Positions 42,469 through 51,590 of a stretch of DNA of 64,000 nucleotides are shown piece by piece. The stretch is from an uncultured Lachnospiraceae bacterium (GTDB lineage: Bacteria; Bacillota; Clostridia; Lachnospirales; Lachnospiraceae). Every line of letters begins with the position of its first letter. The stretch's first letter is position 1. The notes beneath the pieces are model-generated. The model did not search any database. It was given only the letters and a program-made list of their open reading frames with translations, and had not been told where the DNA came from. The translations under genes and the position numbers were made by a program. The stretch lies in assembly GCA_937920345.1 (NCBI GenBank), contig CALGVA010000053.1:124001-188000 (forward strand), written 5' to 3'.

Positions 42469-42518
42469 TACGGCGGCGGAAGTATAGAACAGTATACAGA
42501 ATATAGAAGGAGAAGAAA

Positions 42519-44066
42519 GTGACTCTGAAGAAAAGAATAGTCACGATTCTGGCGCTGGCGCTTTGCGCTGGCGGTATCTACGGAGTCGGCAGACTTGGCA
42601 TTACGGTGCAGCAGAACGAAGAACAGGAAATAGAGAGTGATTCCCTTTTCGGGCGCAGGGAGACGTTGTACCTGTGGTATACGGACGAGGCGCTGACAGA
42701 TTATCTGAATAGTGTTGTGGTATCTTACAGCGAGTATCAGGATGACGTGCGGGTAGTGCCCGTATATACGTCCGGGCGGGAGTATCTGGAGACGATCAAC
42801 CAGGCTTCGATCCATTCGGAGGAGGTTCCGGATCTGTATATTGTCAGCAATGATTCTCTGGAAAAAGCATATCTGGCAGGACTTGCGTCGGAGGTCAGAC
42901 TGCCGGAGGGCACGCTGCCCATGGCGGACTTTTTCCCGGAGACGGCAGTGAGCGCTGTGACTTATAAGGAGAAACAGATCGGATATCCTTTCTACTTCGA
43001 AACGAGCTGTTTTCTGTATAACGAGACTTATCTCAAGGATTGGGCAGGTGCACAGATCGAGGCGGAGAGAGATGCACAGGCAGCCGAGGAGGCGCAGGCG
43101 CAGCTTGAGAGAGAGGGAGAGCCTTCCGAAGAAGACGAAGGCGGGTCGGCCGCAGAAAGCGCCATTACAGACGAAGAGATACAGGCGAAAGTGGAGGAAG
43201 CACTTCCGAAGACGATAGATGATATCCTTGCCTTCGCGGACGTTTATGATGCACCGGAGCAGGTAGAAGCGGTCTTTAAATGGGATGTGTCCGATATTTT
43301 CTACAATTATTTTTTCGTGGGAGACTCCATTGATGTTGGCGGTAAGAACGGAGATCAGGCCGATTCGATCCATATCTATAATGAGAACGCGATCAAGTGT
43401 ATGAGAGTGTACCAGAACCTGAATCAGTTCTTCTCCATTGACACGAAGGAGATCAGTTACGACGGCGTCCTGCAGGATTTCATAGACGGTAAGATCGTCT
43501 GTACGGTTGCTACGACGGATGCGCTTTCTAAGATCGAGGCGGCTGTGGCGGAAGGGAACTTTAATTATGAATATGGTGTAACCACGGTGCCGGATGTCAG
43601 CGAAGAACTGCCTTCCGCATCGCTGTCCGTAACCCAGTGTGTGGTGGTCAACGGTTACTCTGCGAGAAAAGAGATGGCGAATGACTTCGCGGTATATCTG
43701 ACGGGGTCAGCCACGGATACACTGTATGCGAGGACATGTAAACTTCCGGTGCATGACAGCGGCAGCACTTATGATGATCCGGATAAGGAGGCTTTCTTAC
43801 AGGAGTATATGGATTCCATTCCGATGCCCAAGATGATTGAGACGAGTAACTTCTGGGTGGAACTGGAGATTGCCTTTGCCAAGATCTGGGAGGGTGATGA
43901 CGCGAACGCAGACTTGAAGGCATTGTCAGAGAAAATCATGTCTCAGGTTGTGGGCGGGGAGTACACGGAGGAATATATTGACGTGCCGGAAGAAGTTGAG
44001 GAAGCATATGAAGACGAGGACATATCGTCTGATGAAGAAGCGGCATCGGATGAGGACGGTGAATAA
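42519..44066 (+). CDS. Extracellular solute-binding protein (sugar-type)
   Basis: The 515-residue protein starts with GTG (preceded by GGAGAAGAAA) and has an uncleaved or signal-type N-terminal helix (VTILALALCAGGIYGVGRL) without a lipobox, so it may remain membrane-tethered. The body resembles ABC solute-binding proteins of family 1: LYLWYTDEALTDYLNSVVVS, VPDLYIVSNDSLEKAYLAGL. An unusual Glu/Ala/Ser-rich insertion lies at about 183-215, and the tail is very acidic. No permease genes are near, so the transport partner is unclear. Confidence 0.75.
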   Translation: MTLKKRIVTILALALCAGGIYGVGRLGITVQQNEEQEIESDSLFGRRETLYLWYTDEALTDYLNSVVVSYSEYQDDVRVVPVYTSGREYLETINQASIHSEEVPDLYIVSNDSLEKAYLAGLASEVRLPEGTLPMADFFPETAVSAVTYKEKQIGYPFYFETSCFLYNETYLKDWAGAQIEAERDAQAAEEAQAQLEREGEPSEEDEGGSAAESAITDEEIQAKVEEALPKTIDDILAFADVYDAPEQVEAVFKWDVSDIFYNYFFVGDSIDVGGKNGDQADSIHIYNENAIKCMRVYQNLNQFFSIDTKEISYDGVLQDFIDGKIVCTVATTDALSKIEAAVAEGNFNYEYGVTTVPDVSEELPSASLSVTQCVVVNGYSARKEMANDFAVYLTGSATDTLYARTCKLPVHDSGSTYDDPDKEAFLQEYMDSIPMPKMIETSNFWVELEIAFAKIWEGDDANADLKALSEKIMSQVVGGEYTEEYIDVPEEVEEAYEDEDISSDEEAASDEDGE

Positions 44067-44117
44067 CGCGGAACTGCTGTTTTCGAATGTATATTTATAA
44101 TACGAAGCGGACATGAT

Positions 44118-44150
44118 AAGACAAGGTGTAAAGACCTTGTCTTCTTTGTA
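44118..44150 (+). terminator. Rho-independent terminator
   Basis: AAGACAAGGT (44118-44127) pairs perfectly with ACCTTGTCTT (44134-44143), followed by CTTTGT. It ends the solute-binding protein gene. Confidence 0.8.
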
Positions 44151-44171
44151 TAATCAGAAGGGAGAGATATC

Positions 44172-44603
44172 ATGTTCGGATTTTTGATCGCGCTGTTGTC
44201 AGGGGCGCTTATGAGCGTACAGGGAGTGTTTAATACGCAGGTAACCAGGACTTCGGGGATCTGGGTAGCCAATGCGTTCGTGCAGTTTACGGCGTTAGTC
44301 GTCTGTCTGGCGGCATGGCTTGTTACGGACCGGTCTTCTTTTGCCGCGTTGTGGAAGGTGGAACCGAAGTATATGCTGCTTGGCGGCGCTATCGGCGCGT
44401 TTATCACCTATACGGTGATCAAGGGAATGGAGATGCTGGGGCCGGCCAGAGCAGTTATGCTTATCGTGATTGCACAGTTGATCGTTGCATATCTGATTGA
44501 ATTGTTTGGTCTGTTCGGCACGGAGAAACAGCCGCTTGAAATGCGTAAAATCGTTGGCATGGGTGTCGCGATTGCGGGAATTGTGATTTTTAAGTGGACA
44601 TAG
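44172..44603 (+). CDS. DMT superfamily small membrane protein (YdcZ/DUF606-like)
   Basis: The 143-residue protein has about five membrane helices and the DUF606/YdcZ landmarks: FLIALLSGALMSVQGVFNTQ at the start and LLGGAIGAFITYTVIKGMEM in the middle. The related proteins are half-size drug/metabolite transporters that probably pair; the substrate is unknown. GAAGGGAGAG precedes the ATG. A terminator stands between it and the upstream gene. Confidence 0.87.
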   Translation: MFGFLIALLSGALMSVQGVFNTQVTRTSGIWVANAFVQFTALVVCLAAWLVTDRSSFAALWKVEPKYMLLGGAIGAFITYTVIKGMEMLGPARAVMLIVIAQLIVAYLIELFGLFGTEKQPLEMRKIVGMGVAIAGIVIFKWT

Positions 44604-44683
44604 GAAGTAATTTATTTTACAATGGAGATACGGTGCATAGCGGGAGCTTCCTGGAGGAACCGACAGCGTTCGGAAAGGAAACT

Positions 44684-45517
44684 ATGTATAACGTAAGGAA
44701 TAGAAATAGAACAGGCAATGGGAATATGACGGAAGCCGGAGGCAGGAAGCAGCGTGACGGCGTGCGGATATTCGCATTGCTGGTCTGTGTTATGCTCTGC
44801 GGGTGTACGCGCAGAGAGCAGCTTGTGCTGGAGACCGGAAGCAGCGTTGCGACGATGGAGTCTGTGTCGGAGGGGACACAGGAGGAGGCGGACATTCTGA
44901 ATCCGCCGTCAGAGCAGATCGCTCTGAAACCGGACGATTTGCAGAAGCATGCGGAACAATACGCAGAGGAAATGACGGTGCAGGAACAGATACCGCCGGA
45001 GCCACAGTTGATCTGTGTGCATGTCTGCGGCGCTGTGAAGAATCCCGATGTGTATGAGCTTCCGGCGGGAAGCAGAGTATACGAAGCCGTGAAGAAGGCG
45101 GGAGGGTTTACGGAGGAAGCAGATGAGAGTTATGTAAACCAGGCACAGACGCTGTCAGACGGCGTGAAGCTGGTGATTCCTACGACTGCGCAGATACAGG
45201 CGAATGCGCAGGAAGAGCTTGACGGCAGAATCGGCGTGGTCGGTATGACGGAAACGGAGACCGGCACGGACGGAAACGATGCCGGCACGGATGGCACCAA
45301 TACCATGGCGGGAGCGTCTGATGGCAGGATCAATATCAATACTGCCACGCAGGAACGTCTGTGTGAGATTCCGGGAATCGGTGCGGTCAGAGCGGCGGCG
45401 ATCGTGTCATACAGGCAGGAGCACGGCGGATTTACAAAGATAGAGGATATCATGAATGTAAGTGGTATCAAGGAAGGAACTTATGTGAAGATCAAAGACA
45501 GTATCAGAGTAAATTAG
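44684..45517 (+). CDS. comEA: ComEA-like DNA-binding protein with lipobox
   Basis: The 277-residue protein carries a hydrophobic N-terminal segment ending LLVCVMLCGC, a lipobox (LCG-C), so it may be a lipoprotein, unlike the simple membrane-anchored ComEA of Bacillus. An SLBB domain follows (about 135-195, ICVHVCGAVKNPDVYELPAG) and then the C-terminal helix-hairpin-helix pair (ININTATQERLCEIPGIGAV and GGFTKIEDIMNVSGIKEGTY) that binds double-stranded DNA during uptake. GGAAAGGAAACT supports the start at 44684. The partner comEC lies 3.2 kb downstream and is disrupted. Confidence 0.9.
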   Translation: MYNVRNRNRTGNGNMTEAGGRKQRDGVRIFALLVCVMLCGCTRREQLVLETGSSVATMESVSEGTQEEADILNPPSEQIALKPDDLQKHAEQYAEEMTVQEQIPPEPQLICVHVCGAVKNPDVYELPAGSRVYEAVKKAGGFTEEADESYVNQAQTLSDGVKLVIPTTAQIQANAQEELDGRIGVVGMTETETGTDGNDAGTDGTNTMAGASDGRININTATQERLCEIPGIGAVRAAAIVSYRQEHGGFTKIEDIMNVSGIKEGTYVKIKDSIRVN

Positions 45518-45531
45518 GGGCGAGATCAGCA

Positions 45532-46218
45532 ATGAGACAAAGGGTTTTGGTAGTTGATGATGAGAAATTGATCGTGAAGGGGATTCGTTTCAGCCTGGAA
45601 CAGGACGATATGGAGGTTGACTGTGCCTATGATGGCGAGGAAGCGCTGGAACTGGCAAGACAGAATCAGTACGATATGATTCTGTTAGACGTCATGCTTC
45701 CCAAGATGACAGGATTTGAGGTATGCCAGCAGATCAGGGAATTTTCCAATGTTCCAATAGTTATGTTAACCGCAAAAGGGGATGACATGGATAAAATTCT
45801 CGGACTGGAATATGGTGCGGACGATTATATTACGAAGCCTTTTAACATACTGGAAGTCAAGGCGCGCATCAAGGCAATCATACGCAGAACGACACGCAGG
45901 AGCGGGGACAAGGAGTCTGTGAAAATGGTTGAGAAGGGCGGTATGCGTCTGGACTGCGACGGCAGAAGGGTCTATATAGGAGATAAGGAGATCAATCTGA
46001 CGGCCAAGGAATTTGAAGTGCTGGAGTTACTGATGAAGAATCCGGGCAAGGTATACAGCAGGGAAAGCCTTTTGAAGCTCGTGTGGGGCAATGATTATCC
46101 CGGAGATGTCAGAACAGTGGATGTACATATCAGAAGGCTGCGCGAGAAGATCGAAAGTGTACCCGGCGAGCCGGTTTATGTGCGGACTAAGTGGGGTGTG
46201 GGCTATTACTTTGCTTAA
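45532..46218 (+). CDS. OmpR/PhoB family response regulator
   Basis: The 228-residue protein has a receiver domain (1-120, acceptor Asp in YDMILLDVMLPKMTGFE, switch Thr in VMLTAKGDDMDK, conserved Lys in YITKPFN) and a C-terminal winged-helix DNA-binding domain (about 135-226, LTAKEFEVLELLMKNPGKVY and TVDVHIRRLREKIE). It follows comEA by 14 bp and overlaps the cognate kinase gene, forming a two-component operon. Confidence 0.95.
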   Translation: MRQRVLVVDDEKLIVKGIRFSLEQDDMEVDCAYDGEEALELARQNQYDMILLDVMLPKMTGFEVCQQIREFSNVPIVMLTAKGDDMDKILGLEYGADDYITKPFNILEVKARIKAIIRRTTRRSGDKESVKMVEKGGMRLDCDGRRVYIGDKEINLTAKEFEVLELLMKNPGKVYSRESLLKLVWGNDYPGDVRTVDVHIRRLREKIESVPGEPVYVRTKWGVGYYFA

Positions 46219-47680
46219 GGACAGATTATATAAAATAATATTTCTGAGAAGTCTAAAGACGAGAATCTTTCTGATTCTGCTTATCGTAGGACTGATCCCG
46301 TGTGTCAGTATGCGGTATGCGATCTTACAGAACTATGAGCAGCGTGCGGTTAATGTCAGAACATCGGACATTACCACGCAGCTTAAGATTCTGGCGAATC
46401 ACCTGATTACCAATCATTATCTGCAGGACACCTCCTATGAGGTGATCAATGCCGAACTGGACCAGCTGTCCGGTCTCTACGACGGGCGGGTTATGGTTAT
46501 TAACAGCGATCTGCGCATCGTCAAAGACACCTATGGGATCAGCGAGAACAAGACCATCATATCAGAGGAAGTGGTGCGCTGCATCAAGGGAGAAAGCACG
46601 AACCGGTATGATAAAGATAACGGTTATATCGAGATGACGGTTCCGATCACAGAGACCGTCCGTTTCGAGGATGCGCCGAAGGGAATGGAAGAGAAAGAGA
46701 TCGTGCGGGGCGTTATGCTGGTCAGTGCCTCCACGGATAATATCAGGGTGACGATGGAACTGCTGAGCCGCAAGGCGCTGATTGTAGAGGTGATCGTGAT
46801 TCTTGCGCTGTTCGTGGTGTCGGTTCTGGCGGTGCAGGCGTTAATCCGGCCTTTTGAAAAGATCACGGAGGCGCTCAATCAGGCGCAGGAGGGATATACC
46901 GACGATCCGATTTCCGTGCATGACTGTCTGGAGACAGAACATATAGGGGATGCTTTTAACAGGGTGCTCGGCCGGATGAAAGTGCTGGATGACTCCCGTC
47001 AGGAATTTGTATCCAATGTGTCCCATGAACTGAAGACGCCCATCACTTCCATGAAGGTGCTGGCGGACTCGCTGATCAGCCAGCGGGATGTTCCCATAGA
47101 GGTATATCAGGAGTTTATGTCTGATATCGCGAAGGAGATTGAGCGGGAAGACAAGATCATAACGGATCTGCTGGCGCTTGTGAAGATGGACAGGACGGCG
47201 GCGGATTTAAATGTCACCGAGGTGGACATTAACATGCTGGTGGAGCTGATCATGAAGCGGCTGCGTCCTATTGCACAGAAAAGGGACGTGGAACTGGTGT
47301 ATGAGAGTGTGCGCCCGGTCACCGCGGCCGTGGATGAGGTGAAGATGACATTGGTTATTTCCAATCTGGTGGAAAATGCGGTTAAGTATAACAAAGAGCA
47401 TGGCTGGGTCAAGGTGACGCTGGATGCGGATCACCGGTTTTTTACCCTGGAGGTGGCGGATTCCGGTATCGGTATTCCGGCGGAGTCGCTGGATCATATC
47501 TATGAAAGATTCTACCGCGTGGATAAGTCGCGGTCCAGAGAGATCGGCGGTACAGGGCTGGGACTTGCGATTACAAGAAGCGCTGTCCTGATGCACAGAG
47601 GTTCTATCAGGGTGGAGAGCATAGAAGAAGAGGGGACGGTTTTTAAGGTGAGGATACCCCTGTCCTATATCCCTGTGTGA
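46211..47680 (+). CDS. Sensor histidine kinase
   Basis: The protein of about 490 residues probably starts at TTG 46211, overlapping the regulator stop by 8 bases, because the conserved N-terminal membrane helix (LKTRIFLILLIVGLIPCVSM) begins just afterwards and no ATG fits. A second helix (IVEVIVILALFVVSVLAVQA) encloses an outer sensor domain of about 150 residues. HAMP, then HisKA with the phospho-His in FVSNVSHELKTPITSMK and an HATPase with N-box ISNLVENAVKYNKEHG and GTGLGLAITRS follow. The signal is unknown. Confidence 0.93.
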   Translation: MLKDRLYKIIFLRSLKTRIFLILLIVGLIPCVSMRYAILQNYEQRAVNVRTSDITTQLKILANHLITNHYLQDTSYEVINAELDQLSGLYDGRVMVINSDLRIVKDTYGISENKTIISEEVVRCIKGESTNRYDKDNGYIEMTVPITETVRFEDAPKGMEEKEIVRGVMLVSASTDNIRVTMELLSRKALIVEVIVILALFVVSVLAVQALIRPFEKITEALNQAQEGYTDDPISVHDCLETEHIGDAFNRVLGRMKVLDDSRQEFVSNVSHELKTPITSMKVLADSLISQRDVPIEVYQEFMSDIAKEIEREDKIITDLLALVKMDRTAADLNVTEVDINMLVELIMKRLRPIAQKRDVELVYESVRPVTAAVDEVKMTLVISNLVENAVKYNKEHGWVKVTLDADHRFFTLEVADSGIGIPAESLDHIYERFYRVDKSRSREIGGTGLGLAITRSAVLMHRGSIRVESIEEEGTVFKVRIPLSYIPV

Positions 47681-47729
47681 ATCATGTATTGTCAGCAGAA
47701 TGACGCAAAGCATAGAAGGAAGACAGCCT

Positions 47730-48662
47730 ATGAATAAAATTCGGATTGCCGGGTGGCTGATCATACTGTCCGCGCTGTTGTGCACGGCATGCGGCAGAGA
47801 AACTCAGCGGGCAGGCGGTAAAATATACAACATATACTATGTGGATAATAATGAGACGAAGACACTCACAAGGGAATATGCCAGCGAGACGACCGAATGT
47901 CAGGTGCTGCTTGCGGAACTGCTTGTGCAGTTGGAAACGGTTCCGCCCAAATTCGAGTACAAGGCACCGCTTGCGGGTGATTTCGAGCTGCTTGGCTATA
48001 CGATCGACAACGGGCAGATCACGATGAATTTTGACGGGCGTTATAGAGAGATGGAGCCGGTCAGGGAAGTGCTCATGCGGGCGGCGATTGTCAGAACCGT
48101 GACCCAGATTCCCGAGATCAGCCATGTTTCTTTTATGGTACAGGGCGAGCCGCTTACGGACAGTAACGGCAATGCCATCGGCACGATGCCGGCAGACCTG
48201 TTTATCGACAATGCCGGCAATGAGATCAACGCTTATGAGAAAGTAAATCTGCATCTGTATTTTGCGAATGAAGACGGCACCGGACTGGTGGAGGAAAATC
48301 GCAGGAATGTGGTGTACAGCAGCAATATTTCTCTGGAAAAGCTGGTGGTAGAGACGCTGATTGCAGGTCCGGCGGCGGAGGGAGCGTATCCCACGGTCAA
48401 TCCGCAGACGAAGATCGTCAGTGTATCAATTAAAGATGGTATATGTTATGTAAACCTGAATGAAGACTTTTTGAACCAGCCGTATAATGTCGGGGCAGAT
48501 GTAACGATTTATTCCATTACCAATTCGCTTGTGGAACTGTCCAATGTAAATAAAGTGCAGATTTCAATCAATGGAGAGACGAATATTTCATATCGTGAGA
48601 AAGTCAACCTGAGCGGTATATTCGAGAGAAATCTGGATCTGCTGGCAGAACCGGAGAAGTAG
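47730..48662 (+). CDS. GerMN-domain lipoprotein
   Basis: The 310-residue protein has a lipoprotein signal (ALLCTACG, Cys near residue 22) and two GerMN domains (about 35-160 and 170-300); each ends with a segment like VSVSIKDGICYVNLNEDFLN followed by IYSITNSLVELSNVNKVQIS. GerM-type proteins act in spore formation or germination and also occur as cell-envelope proteins. GAAGGAAGACAG precedes the ATG at 47730. It follows the kinase gene by 49 bp and may belong to its regulon. Confidence 0.85.
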   Translation: MNKIRIAGWLIILSALLCTACGRETQRAGGKIYNIYYVDNNETKTLTREYASETTECQVLLAELLVQLETVPPKFEYKAPLAGDFELLGYTIDNGQITMNFDGRYREMEPVREVLMRAAIVRTVTQIPEISHVSFMVQGEPLTDSNGNAIGTMPADLFIDNAGNEINAYEKVNLHLYFANEDGTGLVEENRRNVVYSSNISLEKLVVETLIAGPAAEGAYPTVNPQTKIVSVSIKDGICYVNLNEDFLNQPYNVGADVTIYSITNSLVELSNVNKVQISINGETNISYREKVNLSGIFERNLDLLAEPEK

Positions 48663-48675
48663 AAACGGAGCAAAT

Positions 48676-49545
48676 ATGATAAAAATACGAAGACCGCTGT
48701 GTGCGGCCGGGGTGGTTTATGTGGCAGTGATTCTTGTCATGCTGTTTACGACGCCCCGCGGCGCGCCGGTGTACGAGGCTCTGGACAAAGAGCAGGTAAC
48801 TGTGGCAGGGTATGTGGATGGCAGGGAGTACCGGATGAGCCGGGAGGAGAAAGTGCCTGTCGTAACCCTGTCGGAAGCAGTAATCTTAAAGGAAAGTCAG
48901 ATTTCCGTTCTGGAACAGTTCTTATCAGATTCTGAGAAGATTCCGCAACATAAAATGCAGCGTATCTGGAAAGAAAATAAAGCCAGGTTGAGTAAAGAAG
49001 GAACCGCGGGGGTCGAAGGCGTCCTGTGCTATATGAAAGAGACTGGACTGCCCGAGATGGGGAGTCTGGTGATGGTACGCGGAAGCTATCGGGCGTTCAC
49101 GCATGCCACCAATCCCGGCGAGTTCGACAGCGCTGACTATTATCAGATTATGGGGCAGCAGGGCAGAATCATGGAATGCAGACTGCTTTCAAAGAGCAGG
49201 ACGTATGACGGTTTCAGAGAGTGCATGTACCGGGTGAGAGAATATTGTTCATTGCTGCTTGACGCCTGCTATGAGCCGGAGAAGGCTTCTGTCATGAAAG
49301 CCATGATGCTGGGGGAAAAGGGCACACTGGATGCGGATATCAAAGCGCTCTATCAGCAGAACGGCATCATTCACATACTGGCGATCAGCGGTGTTAAGAT
49401 GTTATCTTTGGTATCCCCCTACCCTTTGAAAAAGCCCGTAAATTGGGCATTTGTGCGGTTACATATTGCTAAAATTTACATTATCTTTTGGAGCTTTTTG
49501 AGACAAATATCTCTGCATTGTCTTAGTTGGGGCAGAGGGGGATAA
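48676..49545 (+). pseudogene. comEC: comEC cut after its N-terminal 239 codons by the inserted island
   Basis: Codons 1-239 match the N-terminal part of ComEC/Rec2, the membrane channel for DNA uptake: a membrane helix, the OB-fold domain (VRGSYRAFTHATNPGEFDSA) and the beginning of the competence core, ending GIIHILAISG. ComEC proteins continue LHIS and hundreds of residues more; here host sequence stops at about 49392 and the frame runs 51 more codons into unrelated A+T-rich DNA. GGAG precedes the ATG. The remainder of comEC should lie beyond the island, outside the window. Confidence 0.88.
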
Positions 49546-49616
49546 AGGTTCGGAGTACAATCTTGCGAAAGTATCTACAATTTCGCAAAAGTTATACTGT
49601 TTCGCAAAATAAGCGT

Positions 49617-49780
49617 ATGGCTATAAAGAATACAGAAAATAACAGTTTAAGAACAGTTAGGGTACCGATATGGTCATACACTAGCAATTAGGATTCAGGG
49701 GAAGTGGCTTGAGGAACTTGGATTTAAAATGAAGGACAGACCATTACGAAGGAAAATGAAATGCGGAGAGAGTAATATAT
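49617..49780 (+). pseudogene. SymE-like toxin gene relic with frameshift
   Basis: An ATG at 49617 starts MAIKNTENNSLRTVRV and stops soon after. In another frame the text continues AIRIQGKWLEELGFKMKD, matching the SymE family core (I-R-L-x-G-K-W-L-E-E-A-G-F). The two parts join after one frameshift near 49665. The relic ends at the TGA that overlaps the next start. SymE proteins are toxin-like products of type I toxin-antitoxin loci. Confidence 0.6.
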
Positions 49781-50048
49781 GATAACGAATAAGGAACTAA
49801 AATTGATAAACAAGAAATATTTTACAGTATTACAAGCGGGCGGATTTGCTATTAGTATTCAATCCAATAATACAAGGCACTACTGGCATTTGGTTGTTGA
49901 GGAATATCCCCATTTTCGACATTACAAAGTGTATCATAAGCATAAGCAGTCAGATGAGTTTCATGTTCATAGGGACGAGCCTAATTTGCAAACCGCTTTG
50001 CGGTATATTATGAAACATGACAAGTTTCAGATGAATGGCAGAAAATAG
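49779..50048 (+). CDS. Small hypothetical protein
   Basis: The 89-residue product is rich in His, Lys and Tyr (NNTRHYWHLVVEEYPHFRHY, HKHKQSDEFHVHRD), has no membrane or signal part, and matches no family that I know. GGAGAGAG precedes the ATG. Genes of this kind follow symE-like genes in Firmicutes elements, so it may be a partner, but this is only positional. Confidence 0.55.
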   Translation: MITNKELKLINKKYFTVLQAGGFAISIQSNNTRHYWHLVVEEYPHFRHYKVYHKHKQSDEFHVHRDEPNLQTALRYIMKHDKFQMNGRK

Positions 50049-50133
50049 ATTTGCATAAAAATAAAGTTTGCTTGACCGAGTAAGTCTATGCTGCTAAAAT
50101 TACTTATAGAATGCATACAAAGGAAGTGATTTA

Positions 50134-51057
50134 GTGACCAGAGGAAAAAGTATTAATGTATACCTAATTGATGGAGAAGCCAATGGAAAAATAAAGGCTC
50201 AGATATCAAATTGGAATGGAATTGCCTATAAAATACCGCGCAGTCTTTTGGCTGAATGTAAAGATTTGGATGCGTTTAAACAGAGTGGGGTTTATTTTTT
50301 ATTTGGTAATAAAATGGTTTATGTAGGACAAGCAGAGGTGCGTAAAAGTGGAAAAGGGATTCAGCAAAGGATTCTTGATCATGAGTTAGATAAATATAAA
50401 GACTGTTGGGATGAAGTGGTTATATTTACAACAAAGGATAATTCATTAGGGAGGACGGATATATCTTATCTGGAAAATCGATTTTATAATAAGGCAATAA
50501 AGGCTAGACGATTTGAAGTAAAAAATAGTAATGAGCCCACTATGGGTACTGTTACAGAAGAAAAGGAAAGTGAATTGGAGGAGTTTATAGATCAAGCAGA
50601 ACTGATATTAGGAGCATTAGGATATAAAGTATTTGAGAATGCGGATATTGAAAGTAATATACAAACAAATAGTTGCAGTAGTAAGTCAGCAACAAAAGTA
50701 ATTATCCCGCCTTTGCCGGAAGGGATTGAGGGAGTGGGAGATTTCATTTTGCAGTCGATGAAAAATTTGCAAGATGCTGGATACATATTTTCGGATGAAG
50801 ATATGGCAGTTTTACTTGATCCGATACAATGTAATAGTAAAGATTTATTTAATTTACAGAACTCAAGCGTTGCTTTCTTTAAAATCTACAATGAGGAGGA
50901 GGAGCGCCCGCATTATTTAAATGGAATGCAGAGGTATTATACGCCCAAAAAAGTGGTGTTAGAATATGGAAAATACAAAGTTCTTTTGACCAAAGAATGG
51001 TTTGATAAGTATAATCACAGAGGATTATTTATCAAATGGTATAATAACTTGCATTAA
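50134..51057 (+). CDS. GIY-YIG nuclease-like protein with DUF4357 tail
   Basis: The 307-residue protein starts with GTG after AAGGAAGTGATTTA. A GIY-YIG-like domain lies at about 45-125: GVYFLFGNKMVYVGQAEVRK carries the G-V-Y...V-Y-V-G core, followed by an arginine (GIQQRILDHE) and a Glu-Asn pair (YLENRFYNKA) that would complete the active site. The C-terminal part (about 190-300) is DUF4357-like (AGYIFSDEDMAVLLDPIQCN). It precedes vsr and the restriction genes and probably belongs to the same defence cassette. Confidence 0.75.
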   Translation: MTRGKSINVYLIDGEANGKIKAQISNWNGIAYKIPRSLLAECKDLDAFKQSGVYFLFGNKMVYVGQAEVRKSGKGIQQRILDHELDKYKDCWDEVVIFTTKDNSLGRTDISYLENRFYNKAIKARRFEVKNSNEPTMGTVTEEKESELEEFIDQAELILGALGYKVFENADIESNIQTNSCSSKSATKVIIPPLPEGIEGVGDFILQSMKNLQDAGYIFSDEDMAVLLDPIQCNSKDLFNLQNSSVAFFKIYNEEEERPHYLNGMQRYYTPKKVVLEYGKYKVLLTKEWFDKYNHRGLFIKWYNNLH

Positions 51058-51105
51058 AAAAGTTGCGAGTATTTGGAATGGCATATGATCAAGGTGGGTT
51101 GAAAA

Positions 51106-51546
51106 ATGGATAACTTAACCAAAGAACAGCGGCATAAAAATATGGTCAACATAAAATCAGAAAATACTTCAATTGAAATATGTTTGCGAAAAGCATTGTG
51201 GAAAAAAGGATACAGATATAGAAAAAATTATAAAATGCTTCCTGGTAAGCCGGATATTGTATTAACCAAATATAAGATTGCAATTTTTTGTGATAGTGAG
51301 TTTTTTCACGGTAAAAATTGGGAAGTTCTTAAACCACGAATAGAAAAAGGCAGTAATTCAGATTTTTGGATTAAGAAGATAAATCGGAATAGGGAACGCG
51401 ACGATGAAGTAAATAAGCAGTTGTTATTCTTGGGGTGGACGGTTATTCGCTTTTGGGGAAATGATATAAAGAAAAATGTTGATGAATGCGTTAAAGTTCT
51501 TGATGAAACTGTCTTCGATATCATTACAGAGAATTATGATATATAA
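51106..51546 (+). CDS. vsr: Very-short-patch repair endonuclease
   Basis: The 146-residue enzyme nicks next to T:G mismatches made by deamination of 5-methylcytosine. The family N-terminus (RHKNMVNIKSENTSIEI), the LPGKPDIVLTKYKIAIF block with the catalytic Asp, and GWTVIRFWGNDI are present. The usual VDGxFWHGH segment reads FCDSEFFHGKNW. Such genes accompany C5 methyltransferases, and the nearby gene at 52474 encodes one. A bidirectional terminator separates it from the convergent endonuclease gene. Confidence 0.93.
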   Translation: MDNLTKEQRHKNMVNIKSENTSIEICLRKALWKKGYRYRKNYKMLPGKPDIVLTKYKIAIFCDSEFFHGKNWEVLKPRIEKGSNSDFWIKKINRNRERDDEVNKQLLFLGWTVIRFWGNDIKKNVDECVKVLDETVFDIITENYDI

Positions 51547-51574
51547 AAAAGATTGGCTGTTTCCAATCTTTTTT
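51545..51574. terminator. Bidirectional terminator
   Basis: AAAAAAGATTGG (51545-51556) and CCAATCTTTTTT (51563-51574) form a stem with A and T tracts on both sides, between the convergent vsr and endonuclease genes. Confidence 0.85.
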
Positions 51575-51590
51575 TTGTGGAAGGATAATT

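Noticed and set aside
42114..43373. Open frame of 419 codons on the minus strand across argD and the solute-binding gene
   Set aside because: It crosses two real genes in antisense and its composition follows theirs in reverse; no family match.
49393..49545. C-terminal extension of ComEC into the element as a real protein domain
   Set aside because: The 51 codons after the junction have no similarity to ComEC and simply run to the first stop in the inserted DNA.
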